Shown: positions 35,009 to 43,573, counted from the stretch's first letter. The stretch: 64,000 nucleotides of DNA from Paenibacillus sp. FSL R7-0273 (GCF_000758625.1 NZ_CP009283.1:3297501-3361500); one strand, 5' to 3'. The notes: generated from the letters alone by a model not told the origin. A program made the numbers and translations.

Positions 35009-35875
35009 TTGTCGCGGGAAATCGAACAGTTTCAAGTGCTGCGGGTGATCGGAAACAATGTTGTGATGGTTCAGGGAAGCAAAAACGGCAAGGAGTATGT
35101 CATTATCGGCAAAGGCATCGGCTTTGCTGTGAAGGACACCGGAGTAATTGATGCGGGTGATCAACGGATTGAAAAGCTGTTCCGCCTGGAAGACAGGGAG
35201 GAATGGAGCCAGTATCAGATTTTACTTGAAGATATCGATCCAAAAGTAATGAAGATTACGGATGAGATCATCGGAGATATCACCAATCAGTTTCCCGGCA
35301 AGTTAAACGACAAAATCTATTTGGCGCTCCCGAGCCACATCCAATTTACCATCTACCGTCTGCGCAGCGGTATGGATATCATCAATCCCTTTTTGCAGGA
35401 AACTAAAATGACGTTCCCCAAGGAATTTGAGATCGCTTTCAGGGCAGCGGATAAAATCAGTGCCGAATTCAATGTACAGATTCCGGAGGATGAAGTCGGC
35501 TTTCTGACTTATCATGTCTACTCAGCGGTAAGTAATGTACCGGTCGGACAGCTGGTGAAGGTATCGAATATGGTCAATGAGCTGCTGGAGCAGATCCGGA
35601 CGGAGCAGAAAATCACCTTTGAGCACGGCAGCATGAATCATGTGCGGCTGATGATCCACCTTCGGTTCTCACTGGAACGTATTCTGCAGGGCTCACTAAT
35701 TGACAATCCCTTTGTAAAGCATATCAAGAAGGAATACAAAGCGGAATACAAGCTGGCTCAGAAGCTGGGCAAGGTAATCCAGAACAGGCTGGAGGTTCAG
35801 GTTCCGGAAGAGGAGCTGTGCTTCCTGGCAATGCATTTGCACCGGCTGTTTCAGACCATAGACAAAAACAAATAG
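35009..35875 (+). CDS. glcT: BglG-family transcription antiterminator, GlcT type
   Basis: A 288-residue RNA-binding antiterminator. The N-terminal CAT domain reads VLRVIGNNVVMVQ...VIIGKGIGFAVK, the standard family opening. Two PTS regulation domains follow, with conserved His in LPSHIQFTIYRL and LTYHVYSAV (PRD1) and LMIHLRFSLERI and LAMHLHRLF (PRD2). TTG 35009 follows AAGGAGGGAG; an earlier ATG at 34946 lies inside the terminator. Placement before crr- and EIICB-like genes and behind a RAT leader fits regulation of this PTS, with autoregulation. Confidence 0.9.
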   Translation: MSREIEQFQVLRVIGNNVVMVQGSKNGKEYVIIGKGIGFAVKDTGVIDAGDQRIEKLFRLEDREEWSQYQILLEDIDPKVMKITDEIIGDITNQFPGKLNDKIYLALPSHIQFTIYRLRSGMDIINPFLQETKMTFPKEFEIAFRAADKISAEFNVQIPEDEVGFLTYHVYSAVSNVPVGQLVKVSNMVNELLEQIRTEQKITFEHGSMNHVRLMIHLRFSLERILQGSLIDNPFVKHIKKEYKAEYKLAQKLGKVIQNRLEVQVPEEELCFLAMHLHRLFQTIDKNK

Positions 35876-35897
35876 CAGCATGAGAGGAGTGGTGCGG

Positions 35898-36404
35898 ATG
35901 TTCTCCAGATGGAAATCCAAAAAAGAAGAGCAGCGTACTGTGCAGTTCATAGAAATTAACGCCCCGTTAAGCGGGCAGGCAGTTGACCTGGGTCAGGTGC
36001 CGGATGATACCTTTGCAGGCGGACATATGGGCACCGGGATTGCGATTGAGCCTGCAGAAGGCAAGCTGTTTGCACCTTTTGACGGAAAGATTGCCCATAT
36101 CGTGAAATCCGGCCATGCACTGATTATTGAACACGCTTCCGGGCTGCAGTTGCTGCTACATATCGGCATTGATACAGTCAGCCTGAAGGGCAGCGGCTTT
36201 CAGAGCCATACTGCTGCGGGCGACAATGTAAAAGCCGGACAATTGTTAATCGAGTTTGATCTTGAAGCGATACGTGCAGCCGGACTTGCAACGATTTCTC
36301 CGGTGATTGTGACCAGCATGGCGGAGACACCGCCGGCAGTAGAGTGCCTGTACGGTCAGGTTACAGCAGGGAAAGACCTGATCCTGAAAGTAGCAGTACA
36401 GTAA
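35898..36404 (+). CDS. PTS sugar transporter EIIA (glucose/GlcNAc family)
   Basis: A 168-residue soluble EIIA of the glucose superfamily (Crr-like), which passes phosphate from HPr to the EIIB domain. The phosphorylated His lies in LLLHIGIDTVSL (about residue 90), and the second His in ALIIEHASGLQ supports it. APFDGKI and GDNVKAGQ are also family text. ATG 35898 follows GAGGAGTGG. It stands between glcT and EIICB, which lacks its own EIIA domain. Confidence 0.93.
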   Translation: MFSRWKSKKEEQRTVQFIEINAPLSGQAVDLGQVPDDTFAGGHMGTGIAIEPAEGKLFAPFDGKIAHIVKSGHALIIEHASGLQLLLHIGIDTVSLKGSGFQSHTAAGDNVKAGQLLIEFDLEAIRAAGLATISPVIVTSMAETPPAVECLYGQVTAGKDLILKVAVQ

Positions 36405-36451
36405 CGGTATATAGAGCAGTACCAACTATGATCTAAGGGGATGATGGTATT

Positions 36452-37906
36452 ATGTTGGCTTTTCTACAAAAGTTAGGCAAGTCTTTGATGCTTCCGGTTG
36501 CTACCATGCCGGCGGCTGCGATTCTGCAGGGGTTCGGGCTGATAAATTATGAAAAGGATCTGCCGTTTGGCAGTGTGGTCGGAGGGTTTCTGAACCAGTA
36601 TGTAGCCCCCTTCCTGAACGCCGGTGCGGGTGCAATCTTCGGGAATCTGGCGCTCATCTTTGCAATCGGGGTTGCAATCGGCTTTGCCGGTGATGCTGTA
36701 GCTGCACTATCGGCATTGATTGCCTATATGGTCCTTACCAAGGTGCTGGCTATTGTCCCTCTGCAGTTCTCCTTCATTAATGATGATGTCGTATTGAACA
36801 TGGGCGTGCTGGGCGGGATTTTTGCCGGTGCCTGGGCAGCGTTCCTGTATAAGAAATACCATAATGTCAAAATGCCTGACTGGCTCGGCTTCTTCGCAGG
36901 CAAGCGGTTTGTACCGATTATTACTGCGGCTTCCATGATGGTGCTTGCTGTGTTCATCGGAATGATCTGGAGTCCGGTCCAGGATGTCATCAGTGATTTC
37001 GGTAACTGGGTAGTCAGCCTCGGAGCACTTGGTGCTTTTGTCTTCGGTACTGCAAACCGGCTGCTGATTCCTATCGGATTGCATCATGTCATTAACACAA
37101 TTGCCTGGTTCCAGATCGGTGACTTTACCAATGCAGCCGGTGAAATCGTACACGGTGACCTTACCCGCTTCTTTGCCGGAGATAAAACAGCCGGAATGTT
37201 TATGACAGGCTTTTTCCCGATTATGATGTTCGCCCTTCCGGGTGCGGCTTTAGCCTTCATTCATACAGCCAAGCCGGATAAGCGTAAATTGGTTGCTTCC
37301 ATCTTTATCGGTTCGGCAATCGCATCCTTCCTTACAGGGATTACCGAGCCGCTTGAATTCTCGTTCATGTTCGTTGCACCAGTGCTGTATGTTGTGCATG
37401 CTGTATTGACCGGTCTTGCCGGACTTCTGATGTATGTGCTCGATGTGAAGCTCGGTTTCGGCTTCTCCGCCGGTCTGATCGATTATCTGGTCAATATGAA
37501 GCAGTCCACCAATGCCTGGATTCTGATTCCTGTAGGGCTTGCCTTCTTTGTACTCTATTATGTGTTATTCCGCTTCATTATCGTGAAGTTCAACCTTAAG
37601 ACACCGGGGCGCGAAGATGATATAGAAGATGATCGACAGGTCATTGCAGCTGGAAAAGGCAATGTATCCGCATCGTCCAGAGCCGCGAAAATTCTGGAGA
37701 ACATCGGCGGGCCGTCCAACATCCGTTCAATTGATGCCTGTATCACCCGGCTGCGGCTGAATGTGGCTGATGACAAGGCAGTTAAGGATGCCGCACTTAA
37801 GCAGCTTGGGGCTTCCGGAGTTATGCGGCTCGGGCAGGGTGCAGTACAAATTGTCTTCGGTCCGCAATCCGAGCAGATTAAGGATGATATTAAAAAGCTG
37901 ATGTAA
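36452..37906 (+). CDS. PTS EIICB transporter, N-acetylglucosamine type
   Basis: A 484-residue membrane permease with an EIIC domain (about 1-385) and C-terminal EIIB domain with the phosphocysteine in SIDACITRLRLNV. EIIC text GLHHVINTIAWFQIGDFTNAAGE, GDLTRFFAGDKTAGMFMTGFFPI and TGITEPLEFSFMF is nearer to NagE/NagP than to PtsG, so the likely substrate is N-acetylglucosamine; glucose cannot be excluded. It ends before a strong terminator and forms a complete PTS with the preceding EIIA. Confidence 0.88.
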   Translation: MLAFLQKLGKSLMLPVATMPAAAILQGFGLINYEKDLPFGSVVGGFLNQYVAPFLNAGAGAIFGNLALIFAIGVAIGFAGDAVAALSALIAYMVLTKVLAIVPLQFSFINDDVVLNMGVLGGIFAGAWAAFLYKKYHNVKMPDWLGFFAGKRFVPIITAASMMVLAVFIGMIWSPVQDVISDFGNWVVSLGALGAFVFGTANRLLIPIGLHHVINTIAWFQIGDFTNAAGEIVHGDLTRFFAGDKTAGMFMTGFFPIMMFALPGAALAFIHTAKPDKRKLVASIFIGSAIASFLTGITEPLEFSFMFVAPVLYVVHAVLTGLAGLLMYVLDVKLGFGFSAGLIDYLVNMKQSTNAWILIPVGLAFFVLYYVLFRFIIVKFNLKTPGREDDIEDDRQVIAAGKGNVSASSRAAKILENIGGPSNIRSIDACITRLRLNVADDKAVKDAALKQLGASGVMRLGQGAVQIVFGPQSEQIKDDIKKLM

Positions 37907-37937
37907 GAGCTTAAACGGTCATTAAAAAGCATTAGAG

Positions 37938-37970
37938 CAGGGCGGATTCTTAATCCGGCCCTGTTTTTTT
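37938..37970 (+). terminator. Terminator of the PTS operon
   Basis: CAGGGCGGATT and AATCCGGCCCTG form a stem with one bulge and a three-base loop, followed by eight T residues. Confidence 0.88.
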
Positions 37971-37980
37971 GGTTCAGCAC

Positions 37981-38017
37981 TTGCAATATCTATAATACCG
38001 AGTATAATACTTGGTAT
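37981..38017 (+). promoter_or_regulatory. Promoter overlapped by a 23-bp palindrome
   Basis: TTGCAA (37981-37986) and TATAAT (38003-38008) are 16 bases apart. An inverted repeat, ATACCGAGTAT at 37995-38005 and ATACTTGGTAT at 38007-38017 (10 of 11 pairs), covers the -10 box. It is placed like a repressor operator; the regulator is unknown. Confidence 0.65.
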
Positions 38018-38041
38018 AAAAGGATTAAGGAGTCGGTAACC

Positions 38042-38356
38042 ATGTCAGTCGATGATTATCTGGATCTGCTAAATTACGCCAAGGCAATTAACGATGGACA
38101 GTGGCAGGCTGACATCATAGAGCATTTAAAGAATATTAGTACAGTGCGTGAGTCAGATGCTGCAGAAGAGAATGTACATGAGCTGTGGAGCCGGTTTGAT
38201 GATATTAATCTTAAGCTGCTGGAGCTGTTTGACAAGCTTAAGGAGAATGAGACTGCGGGGGACAGCTACCGGTTGAAGGAACAAATCTGGGAGCTGAAGC
38301 TGGAGCGGATTACACTGGCCAAGCAGATTCAGGGACGTTATATCAAGATCAGATAA
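38042..38356 (+). CDS. Small helical protein of unknown function
   Basis: A 104-residue protein I do not recognise. It is acidic, has no membrane segment, and is probably all helical; residues 45-100 (ELWSRFDDINLKLLELFDKLKENE onwards) look like a coiled coil. ATG 38042 follows TTAAGGAGTCGG at good spacing. It is monocistronic between two terminators and has its own promoter with an operator-like palindrome, so it is a regulated real gene. Confidence 0.75.
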   Translation: MSVDDYLDLLNYAKAINDGQWQADIIEHLKNISTVRESDAAEENVHELWSRFDDINLKLLELFDKLKENETAGDSYRLKEQIWELKLERITLAKQIQGRYIKIR

Positions 38357-38441
38357 ACCTGTATATATATATTCAGACCTTGCAGATTGCATTTATGGGG
38401 ATACTTTACATGATCATGTGCAGTTTGATGGCTCTTCTGAG

Positions 38442-38474
38442 GCGGCTTCCTAATGTTTAGGAGGCTGCTTTTTT
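38442..38474 (+). terminator. Terminator of the small helical protein gene
   Basis: GCGGCTTCCTAA pairs with TTTAGGAGGCTGC (with a G-T pair), followed by six T residues. Confidence 0.8.
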
Positions 38475-38579
38475 GCGTTGCTGATCAATACTGATAAAAT
38501 ATTTTTGTGATTAGTGATATAAAATTGTCCCGGCTACCGTCTTACTTATAGCTGCAGCTGATAAGGAGGAAATACAACA

Positions 38580-39101
38580 ATGGATATTCCGGAATCAACA
38601 GATAAGTTTAAACAAGTGTTCTATGAGCATTATCCGGCAGTACGGCGTAAGCTGGCTGCTCTGGTCCGTGATGATACCGCAGCAGATGATCTGGCGCAGG
38701 AGGTTTTTCTTAAGCTGTACCGTAACCCGCCGGATGATCCGCAGGCGCTTGGTGCATGGCTGCATAGGGTGCTTACCCGGACCGGCTACGATTATCTGAA
38801 CAAAAAAGCAAGAGAGAGGCTGCTGCAGGCCCGGCAGGAGATTTTCTATGATACAGAAACCGCGCCGCCGTCAGGCGAGGAAGCGGTGCTCAGCAAGCTG
38901 GAGCAGGAGGATGTCCGCCAGTGGCTTGACGAGCTGCCGGACCGGGACCGCCAGGCACTACTGCTACGCTACTCAGGCTACAGCTATGCGGAAATTGCCG
39001 GGAAGCTGGGAGTGAGGCCGCCGGTCGTCGGTACTCTTTTGAGCCGGGCCACCCAAAAGCTGAAGCAGCAGGCGGCAGACGCACTGCCCCAGACGGAATA
39101 A
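38580..39101 (+). CDS. ECF RNA polymerase sigma factor, SigY-like
   Basis: A 173-residue ECF sigma factor. Region 2 shows FYEHYPAVRRKLAALVRDDTAADDLAQEVFLKLYR and region 4 shows LPDRDRQALLLRYSGYSYAEIAGKLGVRPPVVGTLLSRATQKLKQ. ATG 38580 follows AAGGAGGAAATACAAC. It is followed by an anti-sigma-type membrane gene and an ABC transporter, the layout of the Bacillus sigY-yxl operon. An autoregulated promoter is expected, but I could not identify an ECF-type -35/-10 pair. Confidence 0.88.
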   Translation: MDIPESTDKFKQVFYEHYPAVRRKLAALVRDDTAADDLAQEVFLKLYRNPPDDPQALGAWLHRVLTRTGYDYLNKKARERLLQARQEIFYDTETAPPSGEEAVLSKLEQEDVRQWLDELPDRDRQALLLRYSGYSYAEIAGKLGVRPPVVGTLLSRATQKLKQQAADALPQTE

Positions 39102-39140
39102 GGATATGGGCAAACAAGCTATTATCTAGGAGGAATAAAA

Positions 39141-40271
39141 ATGACGAACCCTGAGATCAAGAATTCCAATAAATCCGGATCAGAATCTGCAGATGCAGCC
39201 TGGTCGAAAATGCAGAAGCTGCTGGCTGAAGAACCGGTGAATCCGGTATGGGACAGCTGGGGCCAGGCCGGGCCATACAAAGCTGAAGACGTAGAAGCCG
39301 GCCGGGGAATAAGCAGCTCTGTCTTTGCTGATACCGGCGGACTGCCGGACCGTCCGGCTCCGGCTACAGCAGCTGGCAAGACGTCAAAAGCTTCTTCCCG
39401 CCGCAAAAAGCGGATGACCCGCAGCCGTAAATGGGCTGCATCCGCTGCCGCAGCTACTCTTATTGCTGTGGTTCTGGCTACCCCTGTCGGAAATACGGCA
39501 ATGGCGGCGATCCTCAATCAGTTCAGGATGCAGGAGGTTACAGTTATAAATGAAAGCGATATTCGCGAACTGTTCTATCAGATTAATGAAGGGGGAACGG
39601 TAAGTGAAGCTGAGAACAAGTTCGGCAGCTTTACGACTTCTTACGGCACCTTCCATAATAAGATTTTAGTGGATGAGCTGCAGTCTGTTGTCGGGTATCC
39701 TGCTATAAGTTCGGCTATGCAGGAAGGCATTCATTCTGTTCAAGTGACGGAATCCCGTGATGCAACAATGACGCTCAAGGTAGATGCGCTCAATGACGCA
39801 CTCAAGCGGCTGGGAGCAGAACAGCTCCTGCCAGAATCGGTTGACGGCAAGCCTATCACCCTTCATCTGCCTGAGACTGTAATTTATGATCTGTCCACAG
39901 CAGACGGCAAGTGGGCCAGCCTGTCCCAGATGAATACCCCGAGTATTGCTGTGGACCCGTCGATTGAGGTGGACGAAGCACTGCAGGCTGTACTGAATTT
40001 ACCGGTTCTGCCTGATCACTGGAAGACGAGCCTGCAGCATAGCCGGGTACTCGCCGGTGAAATTCCAATGCCGCTGATTAAAGGGGATTTCGCTAAGGAG
40101 ATAACGGTAGCTGATACATCAGTAATTCTGCAGCAGCATGATTATAGCCAAGGGCCTGTTTTTAATGCAACCTGGGTTCATGAGGGACAGATGTTTGAAC
40201 TATCCGGCGGCAGCGTATACCCGGATAAAGATGAATTTATCGCTAAGCTGCAGGAGCTGATTACTGAATGA
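39141..40271 (+). CDS. Putative anti-sigma factor, single-pass membrane protein
   Basis: A 376-residue protein with a cytoplasmic N-terminal part (about 1-97), one transmembrane helix (KWAASAAAATLIAVVLATPVG) and a large outer domain of about 255 residues. The N-terminal stretch is polar and lacks a clear HxxxCxxC zinc motif. Position right after the sigma gene and the topology point to anti-sigma function. The start follows AGGAGGAATAAAA. Its stop overlaps the ABC ATPase start as ATGA, so all are co-translated. Confidence 0.7.
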   Translation: MTNPEIKNSNKSGSESADAAWSKMQKLLAEEPVNPVWDSWGQAGPYKAEDVEAGRGISSSVFADTGGLPDRPAPATAAGKTSKASSRRKKRMTRSRKWAASAAAATLIAVVLATPVGNTAMAAILNQFRMQEVTVINESDIRELFYQINEGGTVSEAENKFGSFTTSYGTFHNKILVDELQSVVGYPAISSAMQEGIHSVQVTESRDATMTLKVDALNDALKRLGAEQLLPESVDGKPITLHLPETVIYDLSTADGKWASLSQMNTPSIAVDPSIEVDEALQAVLNLPVLPDHWKTSLQHSRVLAGEIPMPLIKGDFAKEITVADTSVILQQHDYSQGPVFNATWVHEGQMFELSGGSVYPDKDEFIAKLQELITE

Positions 40272-41248
40272 GGGAAACGGCAATTGACACGCAGTTATTG
40301 TCCAAAGAGTACGGGAATGGACGCGGCTGCCGGGATGTAACCATAACTGTGGGAAAAGGGGAAGCCTTCGGCTTCCTCGGTCCCAACGGGGCCGGTAAAA
40401 GCACCTTTGTGAAAATGCTGGTAGGCCTCATTTCTCCTACAAGCGGACAAGCGAGTATTTTCGGGCACAGGATCGGGTCCATGGAGGCAAAAGCATGCAT
40501 CGGCTATTTACCGGAGCTGTACCGGTATCAGGAATGGCTGACAGGCGTAGAGGTGCTGGAGCTGCATGCAAGATTGTGCCGGATGGATAAGGCGGCTGCC
40601 AGGCGGAGAATACCCGAGCTGCTGGAGGAGGTCGGGCTTGGACATCGCGGCAAGGACCGCGTCAAGCATTATTCCAAGGGAATGCAGCAGCGGCTTGGCT
40701 TGGCCTGTGCGCTGATAAATAAGCCGCAGCTTGTTTTTCTGGATGAGCCTTCGTCAGCACTTGATCCGGTAGGACGGGCAGAGGTGCGCGGCATTCTGGA
40801 GCGGCTGAAGGCGCAGGGGGTTACGATTTTTCTCAACTCACATCTTCTAGGAGATGTAGAGGCACTCTGTGACAGGATAGCACTGCTGAATGATGGTGTA
40901 ATCCTGCGTCATGGTACAGCATCAGATTTGCTCAGTAAGCGAAGCACATGGCTTTTTAAAGTCGGGGGCTGCTCGCCTTTTTTGTTATCCTGGCTGAATG
41001 AGCAGACAGGCTTTCAGCTTCATGAAACGGCGAAGCAGGAGGCTGCAGATTCGGCTGCATTACCGGAGGACAACAGTGTTGTCTGGCTGGAAGCAGAGCT
41101 GGATAATGAGGAGCAGGCCGGCTGGCTGAATGCGCTGATTATTGAGCAGGGAATGATTTTATATGAAGCAACTCGCAAAAGGGAACGTCTTGAAGGCTGG
41201 TTTATGGATGCGGTATCAGGCCTCAGTCACAGGGGGGAGAAGGAATGA
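40268..41248 (+). CDS. ABC transporter ATP-binding protein (YxlF-like)
   Basis: A 326-residue ABC ATPase with Walker A GPNGAGKST, signature HYSKGMQQRLGLACAL (a divergent LSGGQ), Walker B LVFLDEPSSALDP and the switch His in FLNSHLLGD. The C-terminal 90 residues form an extension common in ABC-2 exporters. It pairs with the next permease, overlapping by four bases. By analogy with YxlFG of the sigY operon it may export or resist a peptide or toxin (inference). Confidence 0.9.
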   Translation: MRETAIDTQLLSKEYGNGRGCRDVTITVGKGEAFGFLGPNGAGKSTFVKMLVGLISPTSGQASIFGHRIGSMEAKACIGYLPELYRYQEWLTGVEVLELHARLCRMDKAAARRRIPELLEEVGLGHRGKDRVKHYSKGMQQRLGLACALINKPQLVFLDEPSSALDPVGRAEVRGILERLKAQGVTIFLNSHLLGDVEALCDRIALLNDGVILRHGTASDLLSKRSTWLFKVGGCSPFLLSWLNEQTGFQLHETAKQEAADSAALPEDNSVVWLEAELDNEEQAGWLNALIIEQGMILYEATRKRERLEGWFMDAVSGLSHRGEKE

Positions 41249-42129
41249 GGATCATTGCCGGCATGACCTGGAAGGAATTGCTCCGTAAAAAAGTAATGCT
41301 GCTAACCCTGCTCATGACTGTCGTATTCCTGTTGGCTTTCTGGTTTGTGGCACAGACGATAGGTAAAAACGATGTTTTGGCCGGGAACGGAGTGAACAGC
41401 TTCAGCACCATGATTGCCCGGTTTACAAACGGGGCTTTTATCCTGATGCTCGGCTTTTTCTTCGGTTCCTTTGTCATTGCTTTTCTGGCTATATTCAGTT
41501 CCTTTGCAGCTGTATCCGGAGAGGCGGAGCAAGGAATTATGCAGGCGATGCTGCCACGTCCGCTGCCGCGCTGGAAATGGTACGTTGGCCGCTGGCTTGG
41601 ATATGTATCGCTTGGGGTTATCTATGCAGGTATGCTGTTCATTGCAATCCTGCTGATTACACGGTTCCATGCGGCAATTCCGCAGGACCCTGAGGCGCTG
41701 ATCGCAGCCTTTCTGCTGTTTGTGTCTGTCGTTCCGTTATTGGTCAGCCTTACAATGCTGGGTTCAGGCATTTTTTCTGCACTTGGCAATGGTGTCTTCA
41801 TGACGATGCTTTATGGTGCAGGCTGGCTAGGGGGCATGCTGAATAAGCTCAGCGGGTCCCTAAGGCTTGAGCCTGACGGATTGGCCATGCTTAATAATTT
41901 GACCGGGCTCATCTCTATGGCTATGCCTGCAGACAGCTTACAGCGCAGAATGACAACAGAACTGCTTAGCATCAAGGAACTCAGCGGTATGGTAGATTTA
42001 ACAAGCGGCGGCTTTAGTATGCTTAGCGGGGGGACGGGTCCGTCGGATACCTTCATTATCTATACCGTCGGATACACCCTTGCCGCACTGATCGCCGGAC
42101 TTTTGCGCTTTCAGCGGAGGGATTTATAA
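41245..42129 (+). CDS. ABC-2 type permease (YxlG-like)
   Basis: A 294-residue membrane protein with six hydrophobic segments, starting with the short cytoplasmic MTWKELLRKKVMLL that is typical of ABC-2/NosY-type permeases. The segment AVSGEAEQGIMQAMLPRPLPRWKWYVGRW is the conserved coupling region. It is the last gene of the sigma-factor operon, which ends at a bidirectional terminator. Confidence 0.85.
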   Translation: MRIIAGMTWKELLRKKVMLLTLLMTVVFLLAFWFVAQTIGKNDVLAGNGVNSFSTMIARFTNGAFILMLGFFFGSFVIAFLAIFSSFAAVSGEAEQGIMQAMLPRPLPRWKWYVGRWLGYVSLGVIYAGMLFIAILLITRFHAAIPQDPEALIAAFLLFVSVVPLLVSLTMLGSGIFSALGNGVFMTMLYGAGWLGGMLNKLSGSLRLEPDGLAMLNNLTGLISMAMPADSLQRRMTTELLSIKELSGMVDLTSGGFSMLSGGTGPSDTFIIYTVGYTLAALIAGLLRFQRRDL

Positions 42130-42160
42130 GAATGTCCGGCCTTAACTGGCATGAATATAC

Positions 42161-42210
42161 AAATAAGCGCCCTTTTGAGCCGGAATCCGGTTCAAAAAGG
42201 GCGCTTATTT
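42161..42210. terminator. Bidirectional terminator between ABC operon and hxlR
   Basis: AAATAAGCGCCCTTTT and AAAAAGGGCGCTTATTT are the outer arms of a long near-perfect stem with CCGG inner pairs. Both sides carry T-rich tails, so it can end transcripts from either strand. Confidence 0.88.
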
Positions 42211-42226
42211 GCTTGCTGGGCGCGGC

Positions 42227-42553
42227 TCACTGCTTCACTCCAAGCTCAATCCATTCGGAGGACCAGCTGCTGATCTCACCCAGAATAGGAGCGAGGGCAG
42301 TGCCTTTGGCGGTCAGGGAATACTCAATACGCACCGGCATTTCAGGATATACAGTCCGCTGAATAATGCCTTCGTTCTCCATTTCCTTTAGCCGGTCGGA
42401 TAATACCTTGCCGCTGAGATTCGACAGGCAGCCTTCGATTTCACCAAACCGCCGGGGGCCCTGCATCAGTACAAATACAATCAGTGCAACCCAGCGTTTG
42501 CTGAGCACATCTACTGCTTTTTCAAAGCGGGGACACATCTCAAAGTCATTCAT
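42227..42553 (-). CDS. HxlR family transcriptional regulator
   Basis: A 108-residue winged-helix regulator of the HxlR type: CPRFEKAVDVLSKRWVALIVFVLMQGPRRFGEIEGCLSNLSGKVLSDRLKEMENEGII is the full DNA-binding domain. The Cys near the N-terminus (EMCPRFE) is the residue that senses thiol stress in several family members. It is divergent from ribA; two copies of an ACTTACAA-type palindrome lie between them, so it probably controls ribA and itself. Confidence 0.9.
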   Translation of the reverse strand: MNDFEMCPRFEKAVDVLSKRWVALIVFVLMQGPRRFGEIEGCLSNLSGKVLSDRLKEMENEGIIQRTVYPEMPVRIEYSLTAKGTALAPILGEISSWSSEWIELGVKQ

Positions 42554-42585
42554 TTTTGTTCACCTCTGCATTCATTATATCATAA

Positions 42586-42598
42586 ACTTACAATAAGT
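42586..42598. promoter_or_regulatory. HxlR operator candidate 1
   Basis: ACTTA-CAA-TAAGT is a perfect 13-bp inverted repeat about 33 bases upstream of hxlR, resembling the TACT/AGTA-type sites of HxlR regulators. A near copy lies at 42659. Confidence 0.55.
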
Positions 42599-42628
42599 AA
42601 TTATAAATATTTAAATATATATTATAAC

Positions 42629-42671
42629 TTGACGAACTTATATTACAATGATAAACTAACTTACAAATAGT
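42629..42671 (+). promoter_or_regulatory. ribA promoter with HxlR operator candidate 2
   Basis: TTGACG (42629-42634) and TAAACT (42652-42657) are 17 bases apart. ACTTACAAATAGT (42659-42671), 11 of 13 identical to operator candidate 1, covers the start point, where bound HxlR would repress. Confidence 0.6.
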
Positions 42672-42715
42672 TACTAAAGAGAATTTTAATTATTAAAATT
42701 TAGGACGGTGCACTC

Positions 42716-43498
42716 ATGATTAAACCGGATATCATTTCTATATTGCAGAATAAAATCAAGTGGATTACTAACAATGACAATACAAACATTCTGGTCGGAC
42801 CGATTACCCTTCCCGTCAATCTGGACGGAGAAACAGTTACCTTTAAGTGGTACAGCTGGCTTAATGCGGCTGACGAAGATTTACAGCAGGGCGATACGAA
42901 GGAAGCCACAGAGCTGCTGATTTCCCGGCTGTCTTCACTGAAGCTGGCTGATGCGCAGCAGTCCAGTGTGCTGGTCTATGGTGATTTTGAAGAATCGGAC
43001 GAGGCTCTGATCCGGATGCACAGTATCTGCCATACCGGAGATATCTTCGGCAGCAAGCGCTGCGACTGCGGCTTCCAGCTGCGACAGTCGATGAAGATGA
43101 TATCGCAGCATGGTTCAGGGGCGCTGTTCTATCTGGCCAACCATGAAGGCAGAGGTATCGGGCTGTTCAGCAAGGCGATGGCCTACATTCTGCAGGAAGA
43201 GGGCTATGATACAGTAGAGGCTAACCTTGAGCTGGGCTTTGTAGATGATTCCAGAGACTACAGCGACGCCATCAGCGTGCTCCAGCACCTGCGCAGCAAG
43301 CCGGTCACCCTGATTACAAATAATCCGAAAAAGCTTGAAGCGCTGAAGGCTGCCGGAATGAATACCGGGAAGCGGATTCCGCTGTGGGGTGATGTGTCTG
43401 TATTTAACGAAAAATATCTGCGGACCAAGGTTGCCCGTTCCGGCCATCTCGAGGCTGTGAAGACCGCTGATTTTTTTGACGGCAGAGTGGCTAAATAA
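42716..43498 (+). CDS. ribA: GTP cyclohydrolase II, stand-alone
   Basis: A 260-residue GTP cyclohydrolase II, which opens GTP to the first riboflavin-pathway intermediate. The core reads RMHSICHTGDIFGSKRCDCGFQLRQS with the three zinc cysteines, then NHEGRGIGLFSKAMAY and the C-terminal LITNNPKKLEAL. It has an extra N-terminal region of about 85 residues and no DHBP synthase domain, unlike the fused RibBA of most Firmicutes. No rib genes or FMN riboswitch are nearby; control by the divergent HxlR gene suggests a stress or special-metabolism role (inference). Confidence 0.88.
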   Translation: MIKPDIISILQNKIKWITNNDNTNILVGPITLPVNLDGETVTFKWYSWLNAADEDLQQGDTKEATELLISRLSSLKLADAQQSSVLVYGDFEESDEALIRMHSICHTGDIFGSKRCDCGFQLRQSMKMISQHGSGALFYLANHEGRGIGLFSKAMAYILQEEGYDTVEANLELGFVDDSRDYSDAISVLQHLRSKPVTLITNNPKKLEALKAAGMNTGKRIPLWGDVSVFNEKYLRTKVARSGHLEAVKTADFFDGRVAK

Positions 43499-43573
43499 TG
43501 AGGGGTAGTTCTTTTCCGCTCTGTACATTATAATGGAGAACTGAACCCAACTTATAGCTTAGCGAGGTACTCT

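Noticed and set aside
42554..42715. FMN riboswitch upstream of ribA
   Set aside because: The 160-base AT-rich gap lacks the conserved GC-rich FMN aptamer segments; regulation by the divergent HxlR protein fits better.
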